Shown here piece by piece: positions 1 to 11,921 of a stretch of 64,000 bases of DNA. This DNA comes from Mesostigma viride (taxonomy: Eukaryota; Streptophyta; Mesostigmatophyceae; Mesostigmatales; Mesostigmataceae). The DNA lies in NCBI GenBank assembly GCA_009746045.1, contig RPFO01000164.1, forward strand, positions 3,315,874 through 3,379,873, read 5' to 3'. The translations under genes were made by a program, and so were the position numbers. The notes under the pieces are model-generated. The model saw only the letters and a list, made by a program, of their open reading frames with translations, made no database searches and was not told where the DNA came from. Each line of letters begins with the position of its first letter. The stretch's first letter is position 1.

Positions 1-3000
1 GGAGATGCTCAGCTGCCTCGTCCCGCAGCAGACATACGAGCTGGTGTGTGCAAAAACACGCGGGCAGCTGCTCGCTTCTTCTTTTTTTGCTGTCTTTTTG
101 TCGTCCTTTCACTGTCCCTTTGTTGCACCTTCATTTTTCCTTTGTCGTCCTGTTTTTGTCCTTTCGTTTATCATGTTATTTCTTCCTTTGGGAGTCTTTC
201 ACTGGCGAATTTGCGTTCACACGTCGCGTGTCATGGCAACAAATGTAGCTTGTATTTATAATCCAGGGGTATGGCATGCTGGGGGTATAATTGGTTTTGG
301 AGCAGGTAGACCATTTCCAGGCAAAGCCAGGCAGCTTCCCTGGGCGCCCCCCTCTCCCCCCTATTTGTTGCTCACGTAGTCAAGGCAAAGTAAGTGTTCC
401 TCTTGTGCCCAGCACCGTTTCGTCCTTGGCCTGTTTGCTTACCTCTTATTGATGTTTGCTGCACGTTTGCCTGCCTGCTCCTTGTTTTCCCGTGTGTGCA
501 TGCTCATGCCATGGCATCCGTTGCGCCTGGCCCCAGATCGCGCTCTACTTTGACAACTTCCCTGGCCGCGGCGGCAGCAACACCACGGTGCTGGAGGAGT
601 TCATGCTCACCTTTTTGCGCGTCGTGTGCGACCACGAGGACTTCCTGCACCTGCCCCCGCCCTTCAAGCCATCCCCCTCGGGCACGCTGGCTGCAGTGGG
701 CGCGGGCCGCAACTTTCTCAGCACATTGCTGCTCAAGGAGACGTTTGCGGCGCTCAGTCACAGCGAGCGGAACATCCGCACAAAGGTGACGGGTGTGGAG
801 CCTGCAGCTTAGAGAGTGCAGACCAAGGTGAAGGGTAGGGGGATCGGGTGCATGCGTGCGAGTCAATGCGCTTTCAAATCATGCACACATGTACTGATGT
901 GTGCTATACGATGTGATGCTATTATCTAGTAAGCTGTGTGCTTTTTCATGTGCTTGTACCCTTCTTTTTTCGGGGAATTATGTTTTTTTTGTTGCTGATT
1001 TGCATTCACGGTCATCTCATTCACGGTCGTGCGCTCCTGGTCTATGTATGTTGGGGCCATGGGCGTCAAGCCTTGGTACTCCTTGCCCACACGCTCGCCT
1101 ACCCTGACATGTCTTCGCTCCTCCCTTTGGACACCATCCCCCACCCCACTTGTGCTCACTCCCGCCGTCATCACCACCACCATCATCACCACCAACAACA
1201 ACCCGACTACTGCCGCCGCCACCACCAACACAAACACCAACACCAACGTCAACACCAACATCAACACCACCACCACCGCCAACACCAACACAAACACCAA
1301 TGCCAACTTCACCAACATCAACGACACGGTCTCCTGCTACCCCAGGCTGTGCGCGTGCTCGCCTATGTGGCCACCAAGCACGCGTGGGAGGCCCACAGCC
1401 AGCACACCTTGACCCAGCGCCGGGTGGCCGACACGTTCGCCCCCCTGCTGGAGATGATGCTCGACGACAACGGGCTCGCCACCGTGTCCTCGTTGCCGCC
1501 GGCCGAGCAACGCGAGCTGCTCGCTGTCACCTGCTTCGTCATGCGTCACGTGGCGACCTCCGACCTGCGCGCCTGGTGGTCTGGCACGCCCGAGCGCTCA
1601 CGCAACTTCTTCCGGGTGCTGGAGCTCTGCCTCGAGGCGTTTGAGCTCCCCGGTCCGCTCTCCCCCGCGCGCGCCGCCTCGCAGGCAGCGCACGCTCAAG
1701 CACAGGGTCAAGCGCCGACACACCGCGGGGCACAGGACTCTTGGGGGGGTGGAAGCGGTGCGGGGAGCGGCGGGGGGGGGCCAGAGTCCCCCCCCGCAAT
1801 CGCGGCCAGTGGCTCAGGAACCACGGGGGGGACTGCCAGTGGGGGCGGCAACGCGGCGGTCCCTGCACCCTCCGCCCTGTCCATGTCCCTCTCGATGGCG
1901 TCCCCCCAGCCAGGGGTGGGGCCATACCCGTGCATCCTGTCCCCCACCACGCAGGCGATCCTATTCGGGCTAGGCGACAAGGGCGTCCCCGTCGAGAAGA
2001 AGACGGAGCTCGAGCGCGAGATCTTTGCGAGCGCGCTGAGCGCGGGGCAGAAGCCGCGCAGCCTGAGAGAGCACCGCGTCTCTCGCATGAAGAAACCCGC
2101 ACACACAAAGTCCTCGCACGCGCTCGTTGGCGGCGGCGGCGGCAGTGGCGAGGGCGAGGACCCGATCGAGAAGGAGCAACAGCGGGCGCTGTGGGAGGGG
2201 TCGCTGACCGCCTCGGTCGGCACCGTCGTGCTCTACGTGCTGCAGGAGTTCCTGGCCACCGTCACCGACGACCAGCTCCTGGGCAAGGGGGCCGGCGGAG
2301 CAGGGTCCCTGGCGCCGAGCCCGGGGCTCAGGGTGGCAAAGGACAGGGGGTACGGCGGCATGGCCAACGGGGTCGGGGGGGCTGGCCAGGTGGCGGCGCT
2401 CACGGTCCTGCCAGATGTCTCGCCGTCGTCGCTCTCGGGCATCCAGATGATTGATGACGACGTGGATGTGCTGGTGGAGGCGGTTCCGGATCGGGTGGGG
2501 GCGGGGAATAGTCGTCAGGACAGTGGCGCGGGGGTGGCCGAGTTTGAGCTGACAGTGCCCTCAGAGGGAGGACGGCGATGGGAGATGGGCATGGAGGTGG
2601 GCGGCTGCGTGTGCAGGGTGCTGGAACTGTATGGTCTGTCGACCTGTCTTATGCACGGTGTATGGTCAGTTCATGCTATCTATTGAGTTGCAGGCTGGTG
2701 GAAAGCTTGTTTACCGACCATTGTGTGCACTGGCTTAATTGCGTGTGGGGGTCCATGTGGATGTCGATGGGAACGGGTCTGTGTGTGCATGTCCAGATTG
2801 TAGCCCGCTCGTTGCCATTTCCAGCCAGTGCAGGTGTCCATGTTTCGCACCATGTCTATCTTTTTTTGTTTTTAAGTGATACGGTGCTTGCAGTTCTGGA
2901 AGGGTTCAAAAGCTTAATCGACTTTTTACTAGGAAAAATAGGAAACCCATCAGGATGTTTTGGAGCGTTGTTCACATATGAGTGCTACTCCCCCACCGCT

Positions 3001-6000
3001 TTCGTGTTCTGTGACCTTTGCTTCCTCCACTAATCAGCTTCCGCGTGGTCTAAAACACCTTCCTGTGCTGTCTTCTTTTCTCCGTATTCAGCTCGTTCCC
3101 CGTTCTCCTTCTACCTTTTATTTATATATTTTTTTCTTCTTTTGGTTGTCTCCTTTATCTCTGTCTTCCTATTCTGCTCCCACAGGTCGGCCAGGCGCAG
3201 CTGAACGACGGCTCCGCGTCCTATCTGGGCCCCGTCTGCTCGCTCCTGCTCTCCTTCCTGCGGCGCCGCCAGTCGCTCGCGCTCTGGGAGTGCTTCCTTC
3301 CTGTCTTCTCGGACATCGTCCGCCGCTGCCGCTTCGCGCTGTTCGACCTCGCCCACGGCCTCTTCCTGCAGGAGGCCGTCGTGCACCTCTTCCACGTGTG
3401 CATGGGTAGCAACGAGTCGCTCCGCAAGCAAGGCATGGCGGCCGTGGTCGCGCTCACTCGTGGGCTGGTCAGCCCACGTGGCGAGGGCCTAGCCCGCCTG
3501 GCCATGTTCTTCACAACCGCCATCGCGCACTTGCTACTGATGACGCACCCTCCCCCGCCACCAGGCCCCAGCCAAGAGGCCAGCAGGACGGCGACGGTGG
3601 CCGAGGTCAGCGAGGCGAGCGAATCGGACGGCAAGGCACGCGGCGCACGCAGCGCGCTCCCTTCGGCGTTCCGAAAAGACAAGGAGATCAAGGACGGGGC
3701 CAACCCCAAGCAGCCGCGCGGGGCGTACTTGCAGCTGCGGCGCTCGCTGCTAGAATTAAAGGACGAGGCGGCCGCGGGGCGTGTGTTTGCCCCCGAGCCG
3801 GCTGGCAGCAGTGCCGACGGGCCATTGGTGGGTGGGGCCCATGATGGTGTTCGCCGGACCCGGCCGCCATTGCAGACGTCGACAAGCGTCCTGCTTCGCG
3901 GCACGAGCAATGACCTCAGCCGTGACCTGGACGACGCCGAGGGGGCCCATGGGGGTGGGACCCTGGGGGGTGGGGCCAACTGGGGCACGCGGACGCTCCC
4001 CTGGGGGCGGTCCCCGTCGTTAAACACGAGCCGTCAGTTCTCTCTTGACCCCGCGGGCCTGGGCCTGGCGTCCGCCCCCTCGCTGGCCTACTCTTCTGGC
4101 GGCCCCAACGACCACCTGGCGCGCGTGCTGGCCACGCTTGCGGACACGGCGCGCTCCATCACCGACTACAATGCGGAGCTCTGCGCGGCGCCACCTGGCG
4201 CGCTGGACGACCACGCGCTGGCGGAGCGCGAGCTGGATCTGGCTACGGTCTTCTGCCACGTTCCGGACTTGTACATCCAGGCGCTCCTGCGGCTGAGCAA
4301 GCGGCATGAGGAGGGGAGGCACTGGGCCGAAGCGGGCATGTGCTCCCTTGCGGTCGTATCGGCGGTGCAGCTCTGGCTGTGGCTGTGGAGGGGGGAAGCG
4401 CGGCGGTCCGGCCAGGGGGGAATGGAAGGAGGCCAGGGGGCTGGGTCCGCCGGTCCTGGTGGCGCTCGTGCCTCCATCGCGAGCAGTAATGCTGGCGGCG
4501 CGAGGTCCCGTTCGGGCTCGACGGCGGTGACCATGTGGGGGGGGCAGGGCAGCGCTGTGTTTGCGGATATCCTAGGGAGCAGCCCCGCGCACTTCCCGCG
4601 GGCAAGCCTGCTGCCGCGCGAGTGCGTGGGCGTGTGCAGCACGCGCGTGAGCGAGGCGGTCGCGATGGACGCGCTGTACCGGAGCATCGCGCTCTTCAAG
4701 GCGGCCAAGCTGTGCACGCACTGCAACGCGCTGTACAAGCTCATCATCCCCATGCACGAGCGCACGCGCTTCTACCGCGGCCTCATCGACTGTTATGCTG
4801 GCCTCCGCGGCGTGTTCGAGGAGCTGGAGCGGCTCTCGGCGATGAACGACCCGAACGTGGTCGCTAAGTTCTACTACGTGAGGCTGTACGGCGATGTCTT
4901 CTCCAGGGTCCTCAAGCCACAGCCGCCGCCGGCACTGTCCTTGGTGGCATCCCCCTCGCTGGCCACTGCGGCGCCGCTGAAGAGTGGAACAAGCAATGCC
5001 GCGGGGAGGGATGCCAACACGGGGGGTGTTTCTGCAGCCGCAGGGGGCAGCTCGCATGGCAGCTCCAGCGGCACGCGGTGGGTGGTCCCCCCCCCCGCGG
5101 CGAACGGTGACGGTGGGCTGGGTGGGATCCCACGCGAGGCGGAGCCTTGCTGGCATTTTGTCTACCGCGCGCCGTACGACATGCTGCACGGCGAGATGGA
5201 GCACCGGCTGCTGCAGGTGTACTCCCGGCTCGGCGACGTCAAGGCCATCAAGGGCGCGCGGCCACACACGGTGCCCGTGCCCGCAGGACAAGGGTTCATC
5301 CAGATCCTCTACTTGGGTCTCCGCCCCGAGAAGCCTGGCGGGGGAGCGGGGCCTGCCGATGGAATGATCCAGTCGGACCGATCCTCTGTGACGGGGGAGG
5401 CACCGTTTGGGGGCCCCCGGCGGGGTAGTTCCACGTCCCTGGAAGGCATGGGTGGCGGGTGGGACGGCGAGGATGGAGCCGCCGGTGGGGGCGGGGACCT
5501 GGACCGTATGTTGGATGAGTTCGAGGACGGCGACGCGGTGGCGGACCGCGATTGGCTGACGGACCCCCAGAACACTAGCGTCCGTCACTTTGCGGCCGAG
5601 ACGACCCTCCTGTGCGAGCCCGAGAGCGGGTGCGCGCTCCCGCCTGGCCGCCCGCCTGTGGGTGGCTCGAGCAAGAACCGTGTGATGAAGATCCGCGAGG
5701 AGGGCATGCTGCGCACGGTGGTGGCTGTGGAGGAAGGCGCGGCGCTGCCCTGCATGGCGGCGCGCCTGCGTGTCGTATCTCGCATCGAAGTGGAGCTGTC
5801 CCCACTGCTCACCGCGGTGCAGGAGGTGAAGAAGCGCACAGCCGAGCTGCAGTGGAAGATGTCACGCGAGCGGCTGGTGGAGTTGGAGATGCTGCTGCAG
5901 GGAAGCCTGCGTCCCATGGTGCGTGCAACGGCAGAAGTCTTGGTCGCCAAAGAAAGGATTGCCTGGTGCATTCGCTCATGTGTCAACCCCTCTGTGGTCT

Positions 6001-7087
6001 TATGTGAAGCCTGTAGCACACACCTTCAGTTTACTGGGTCATTGGCGCTGGTTGACCGCTTCATGGTGATACTCCACCATTATAGCTCCACCATTATAGC
6101 CCCACCATTACAGCTCCACATTACAGCTCCACCATTATAGCTCCACCACCACAGCTCCACCATTACAGCTCCACCATTACAGCTCCACCATTAGAGCTCC
6201 ACCATTAGAGCTCCACCATTAGAGCTCCACCATTACAGCTCCACCATTACAGCACCACCATTATAGCTCCACCATGTGCCTTCTTGTACCTGCAGGACAG
6301 AGAATCGCTGTCGAACCCATCGTGCGTGCATAGGTGGCGCCTGCTTGGCACGTTCTTTTCCCTTGGTTATTTTTTGATGGGATCGGAGCTCTGCGTTGAC
6401 AGGTCTCATTCTGCTGCAGCTTGTCTTGTTGGCAGTGGCCCAGGGCTCCTTCCACGGGCAATCATCCAAAAGTTTAGGGCATCTTCACTTGTTGCGTTTT
6501 GATCAGAGCCAGCGATTGTTCGCGCGTCGCCAGACCACACATGCTGATCATGTCTCACAGAAAGCTTGACAGCAGCTTGGTCCTCCGATCAACTTGTCGC
6601 TGCTGTCCGCCACGTTGCCCCTCACCCTCTTCTCATCCCCTTAATTATATCATGGTACCGTGGCTGACCGGCAGTGGCCACTGCACTTGGCCTGTTATTT
6701 GCATGTCGTCACCCGCCCCCCCCCCGTGCCCCCCCCTCCCCCCGCCCCCCCCCACGTGAATATCATTTGGTACCAAATGATGATCCCCTGATTATCAACT
6801 TTCAGGAGAACCCTGGCGTGGTCCCCTTCTGCGAGGCGTTCCTGTCACCCCCCTGGCTTCACCTCTTCCCGGAGGCGCATGTGCGGCAGCTGTCGAACGC
6901 ACTGGGCACGTTCCTGCGCACCTGCAGGGAGGGCATGGCGGTCTTTGCGCGGCTGGCGGCGGCGCTGGAGCCGGCGCAACAGCAGCATAAGGACAAGGTG
7001 CTGCGCGAGCTGATGGCTGGGTTCGAGGACCTCAAGAAGAAGCTGGCCAGCTTCAACGTGGTGGAGTCCAGTGAGGCTAGCCACTGA
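1..7087 (+). CDS. DOCK-family guanine nucleotide exchange factor, 3' part (5' end outside window)
   Basis: Proposed exons are <1-43, 537-785, 1346-2596 (end least sure), 3186-5918 and 6806-7087. All junctions are GT-AG and phase 0. DOCK proteins activate Rho/Rac/Cdc42 GTPases at membranes through the DHR-2 domain. The second exon encodes a helix with CDHEDFLHLP, as in the DOCK-C/D armadillo region. The third has TSDLRAWWSGTPE and LELCLEAFE, the conserved block before DHR-2. The fourth carries DHR-2 lobe A (RHEEGRHWAEAGMCSLA), lobe B (YKLIIPMHERTRFYRGLIDC, EMEHRLLQVYSRLGDVKAIK) and the start of lobe C (VELSPLLTAVQEVKKRTAEL, LLQGSLRPM). The last exon completes the catalytic end (NPGVVPFCEAFL, then helices ending ASH). 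Gly/Ser-rich linkers near 1740-1860 and 5020-5110 are lineage-specific low complexity. The DHR-1 domain would lie upstream, outside the window. The family call is firm. The subfamily is inferred. Confidence 0.86.
1150..1330 (+). repeat. CA-rich degenerate trinucleotide repeat (CAN)n in DOCK intron
   Basis: The intron between 786 and 1345 is filled by cac/caa/cat triplets, which read as His/Gln or Thr/Asn runs. It ends just before the acceptor cccag at 1341-1345. It is not coding in the spliced model. Confidence 0.8.
6071..6276 (+). repeat. 14-bp minisatellite (ccattayagctcca) in last DOCK intron
   Basis: About 14 to 15 copies of a 14-bp unit occupy part of intron 5919-6805. Variants are tata/taca/taga and some units have lost a base. 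The array lies between a donor at 5919 and an acceptor ending at 6805, so it interrupts DHR-2 only at DNA level. Confidence 0.9.
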
Positions 7088-9961
7088 TTACTCAACGTGC
7101 CACGTGCTCCCATTGTGTTGCGTTCGTGGTGACCCAGGGGCATCACCATTGGTGCACATCATGCCTACCTCATCCTAGGGGCCGCTGCTACTGGATTGTA
7201 GCTGTAGGGTTGTAGGGGGGTCTGTAGGCTGTTTGGGATTTTTCTGCATGCCCATCGCCGTTGGGGTGTTGCGCTGCGGCGCAGGATAAGATGGGCCGTG
7301 ATGTAGCCGGCCCCTTACATGAGAGGGCACAAAATACGTGAGGGAAGGAGGGGGAGAATTTGAATTATAACACGCTCGTTTCGTGTAAATAGCATCATAG
7401 AGACACCAGGATGGGCTGCTGGCCATTTTGCGGATTCGGAGCAGTCTCAGGGCAATGTTTTCTTGGGTTTGCGCTAGCGGGCAATATGGTGGACTTGTAC
7501 TGCTGCAGCGCAGTCTGCCTGCAAGCTTTTGGTGGGAGGCCATGAGGGCAGTAAGTTCCATTCGTGAATAGTATCTCAACTAATTAACGCCCAGCGATCG
7601 CACTGTTTCAGCCTTGTACGTTTAAGGGGACTCGCACGTCCAAAAGCCTGAAAAACTGACCTTAATGAATATCAGTTCCAATGCACTTGGGAACCATCTA
7701 GTGATGATTGAGTACCATAAATATGATGTTTGGACATTCATGCCACCACTTATTGGGGGTACTACCCCCAACCACGCACCGGTGGCGAGCTAAAAATAGA
7801 AAAAGACGCTATTTATGAGATATTTTGCCCAAGACAAACCACTTATCCAAATGACCTGCCCATACATTCCTGCAAAGTTCCCCCACTTCTAAAAAATCTG
7901 GGCTATTCACATGGTCAAAATAATCACATTTGTTTGAGTTATTAATTTTCCCGCAAAATGGGTACTTTTTTGAGCAAAAAAAAATAAATCAAATCATCAA
8001 CACATCGAATGGGGTCATCCATACATGCGAAATTCCAATGAGTGGGGGGAAACACAACCCCAAAGTTTGAGCTCATTCTGACTTGTAAGCGTAGCTCAAG
8101 TTATTGATTTTTCTGTGATGCCACCTGGGTAGACGCTAAAAGAGAATTGAGCTAGTGCTGAGCCAAAATGACATCTGTTTTGCTACCCTAGACACCCCAA
8201 AACATGCCCACTTTGATCACGCAGTGTGAGGAGGATGTCCGGAGCCTCATACGCCCCACCCCTCAATCGGCACAGCCAGCCTTGTGAGTCTACCCTTAAC
8301 AACAAGGCCGGTAGGACGACACGCCTGAGCAGCATATGTAATGCCTATCTCAGGCTAATAATGTGTGATTTTGTGCCAACAACCAAGTTGTTTCACCCAA
8401 CAACACATTAAAAAACCTCTTCCAAAATGCCCAATGAGCCGGACACGTGGAGGACCACACACGCAGTATATAAAGAGAAAATAAGCTGACTTTTTACCCA
8501 GCCAACCTGTGGCTAGCTGCTCTGGTTAGCATGACAAAGGCTATCATTTACTCAGTGGGAAAGGTGAAGAGACCATTGGAACAACCTACCTGACGCATGT
8601 GCCACCAAAGCATTGTGTCCCGCAAAATTCACACTGCCTCCTTTCTAACAAGCACGAGCCACTTTCTTTAGGAGACAGGTCCCAGCTCGTCAGTGTCTGG
8701 GGAAAATGATGCCGCTGCTTAGGAAGACCGCGTGAATTTCCTCGAACACAACTGTCTATAAAGCAAAAGAAATTTCAGAGAAGCATGGAAATAAAAGCAT
8801 TACACCTTCCCGACAGGTTGCGGGCCACGCGCTGCAGAAAGCCAGCCATGTCACAGACGAACTTGCTAAAAGACATCCAGGAATCCAGCGATGCAGCGCC
8901 AGGACCCGCAACTTCCTGGCTGCATCTGGCCGGAAAGAAGGCAAAAAGCTTACGCTCAACGAGCTAAGAAAGCAGGAAAACGCTAGATTAGGACGTTTAA
9001 TACAAGAACGTACCATAACGGGCATATATTCGTGCCCAGACGCACAAGAAAGGCCACCCTTTCATGGAGAGGTTGGGCACTCATCGCGCAGGCCTAATGT
9101 TATCTTACCGCAAAATGACGGGAATCAAGGTAAAGATAGCAGCGGGAATTTTTACGGCTTTAGAAACATCATTAAACTAGCTTTCCTTACGACCATCAAA
9201 ACTGGCAACAATCGACAATCACACCGGCAGGCATCCATTATACTTTATTCATCCCGACAGAAATTCAGGCCGGACCCCCCCTGCCGATGGCAAAGAAAAA
9301 AAGCCCGCGGCATCATAGATCGCAACCATCCCACCATAAATTAGAATCAGTAGCTAATTTTCTCCAACAATCGAGCATTTTTTCTGCTTTCCGCGAGCCA
9401 GATTTGTCACATTTCGTCTAAAAGCAGTCGCCATGGCCACTTCCGCAAGGGGTGCGCGCACCGTGCACCCACTTTTCACGGTACGGAGGGTACCGCGGAA
9501 TATTTTTGGCGCGGAAAATATTCGCCGCGCCGAGTCCCCTTAACCGGCTACCATAAGCGGCTGTCAGTACCAACCTCTGGTTAACACCAGTGGAAGGCAA
9601 CCTAGGCAAGAAAGCCAACCAAGTCTCGGGAGTTAACCTAGGTATATATTTATGGATTTGAAATTTTCATACTGTAAGCCAACTGTTTGCTGCTTGTGGT
9701 CTTTATATATTCAATCTGCAATGTGCAGCTGGCCAGAGGGGTTAATTTCTTGCACTAGCTTTATATTATAAAGACGTACACGTCCTAGTTTTGTGCATGC
9801 TGCCCAATTATTCGCCAACTTAACAACACTACAATTAATTAACCAACTTAACAACGCAAAGGCTAATTTGAAAGTGCTACGCACGTGTACACGGATTAAA
9901 ACGCTACAACTCCATGGATATATCCGGGCCGGCAGGGCCTCAGCTTGCATGCATATGCAAC
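7088..9961. other. Intergenic DNA, no gene seen
   Basis: This stretch is more AT-rich than the exons. It has no ORF with family resemblance and no obvious splice-joined coding. The only recognisable element is the dispersed repeat near 9415-9545. Confidence 0.7.
9415..9545 (-). repeat. Dispersed repeat, inverse copy of 51815-51940
   Basis: The core gcagtcgccatggccactt followed by gcaaggggtgcgcgca reappears as its reverse complement at about 51885-51930. Both copies sit beside gc-gcc/aaaatattc inverted motifs. The family is unknown, and no coding capacity is seen. Confidence 0.7.
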
Positions 9962-10009
9962 ATACCAAGGAGACAACCAGCGCAGGCCAGAAATCGGGAG
10001 AATCCGGAC

Positions 10010-11797
10010 AACCATCTTCCCAGTAAAAGTCCTAAATTTAGGACCAAGTGGAATTGAAAAATATATATGCAAACATTAAAATTTGACCCTGGCATTCGTG
10101 CCCATGACAGATAACACACTTTTTTAGTTTCTATCAAAAACCTGGGGTCAAATTACTCAAATAATTACATTTAGTGCATGAATGGGCCCTGCCACCTGCC
10201 AGACCTCAAAGCGCGAATTTGGCCAAAATGAGGGTTTTAGGACCATTAGGACCAATTATTACAAGTCAACGCATGACCATGCTATCCACACGGTCCCTTG
10301 AGCATCTTACAAGCGCTAGGGGACCCTACGAGGCCTTGGGATGGCGGGGCAGCGTATAACAAGGCCATACCCTGCTGTGGCTGCCTCTATATATACGCGT
10401 GATTAACGGTGTCACAGATGGTGCAGGTAATGCAATATAGGGTTGCATGGTTGCTGAGGTTGCCCGGCTTGAACATGGCCCACCCCTTGCGGTAAACTTT
10501 CTCTAAGCATTTGCCAAACCTTCTTTGACATCACGGACATGCTGGCCACCACCCAGCGATGAAAAAACATTGCATTTGCATTGCAACTAACACATGAATG
10601 CAGCCAAATCAAGTTACAAAACAACGTTGTGCTAACATGCAACGCTTTGTGAGCGAATTCAGGGTGCATGTAACACGTAAACCATACTGTATATACTGTC
10701 TGAGAACACCCTGAACGACTGCAGGCCATAGGACCATGGTTTATAACTAACACATGAGTAAAACTGCTCTTACGCATGTGTGTTTTAGCTGCAGCGGACG
10801 ACGAAGATAGAGACGTAAAAAATTGTATGACGTAAACCAACTATGTGTGACAGTTATGTGCACAGAGAGCGTCCCCTCTTTTTAGGCATAGCTGGCTGAC
10901 TCAAAACACCACGACAGCGTTGCCAGTTACACTCATGATCTAGGACAACCCGGCACTTACCTGCTACTTACGTCGCCTCATTCCAGATGGTTGCAAAAAA
11001 GTCGCTGAAATCCGCAGCGAGGTCAGCTTTCCGAGAGCTGAGCGCACCAAAGCTGGCCATGCAACCGGTTCGACAATGATATAAACCACGCTTGTGCTGC
11101 GTTCTAGGTCCAAGAAATACCGAAAGTGAAGACCTATAAGGTGCGCTCGCTGCCCAGCCTGAACGTCCCTAAAACATGGTCGACAATGGAAATCGGGCAA
11201 GAATATCACGGCCCAGGCGCTCCCATGTCAAATACTCCGTTTCTAAACTCCAGACTATAATAAAAATCGTCCACAAAAATTTCCTGGCTTGATTCGCACC
11301 ACCATTGCTAATACACTAACATGTTTGTGCCAAAATCGACCCTCCGCGAGCAGGCGATCTGCGACCCATTTGTGTTGTGCCGCTGTGATACAGCGCTACA
11401 CATAAAAACTTGCGCAGAAAATATTCACAGCCTTTAAGCATAACTAACAACCTTTCGTTTTTGCTACTGGGCGCCCGAAATGACAAACGCACGTGAAAAC
11501 GCCGGCCACGATTGTCAGGTCGCCATATCCACCTCACTTCATTCCCGCACCCACTTTTTCGCTCCAAAATCGGTTATATTTTTGGTCGAGGTACCTACTT
11601 TCCCGCCATTATACCCGGTACCCGGGTACGGAATCCGGGTACCATGTGCCGGTACCACGGGTCGGGTACATCATGCCGGGTACGGTCCACATGGGGTACG
11701 GTCCATATAGTGACCCCCCCCCCCGGTACCTCGGTTATAGTGACCACTAGGACGATTTAGGACAAAGTCCTAAATTTAGGACCGTGGGAGGCTTAAC
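10010..11797. mobile_element. Putative non-autonomous DNA transposon inserted in R
   Basis: The R sequence ccggac|catggtagc is broken here by 1788 bp. Close to each end, at 10029-10044 and 11767-11782, lies the same perfect 16-bp palindrome GTCCTAAATTTAGGAC, each preceded by AAA and followed by C. Further ttaggacc motifs lie just inside (about 10220-10250 and 11755). No transposase-like ORF is visible. The symmetrical ends suggest a non-autonomous cut-and-paste element. The superfamily and exact target duplication cannot be told. Confidence 0.5.
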
Positions 11798-11921
11798 AAT
11801 GGTAGCTCGAGCCTGCCGTTATCTTGTCAATCCGCGTTTTCGAGTCGTTCAGGATGATGAATATGAATGGAGATGGAAATATGTAGCCTTGTGCATTGAA
11901 ATCATGGCCTGGCTTACGTGT

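Noticed and set aside
8756-9025. 89-codon minus-strand frame in the 7-9 kb intergenic region
   Set aside because: There is no family resemblance, the composition matches the surrounding DNA, and there is no splice or neighbour support.
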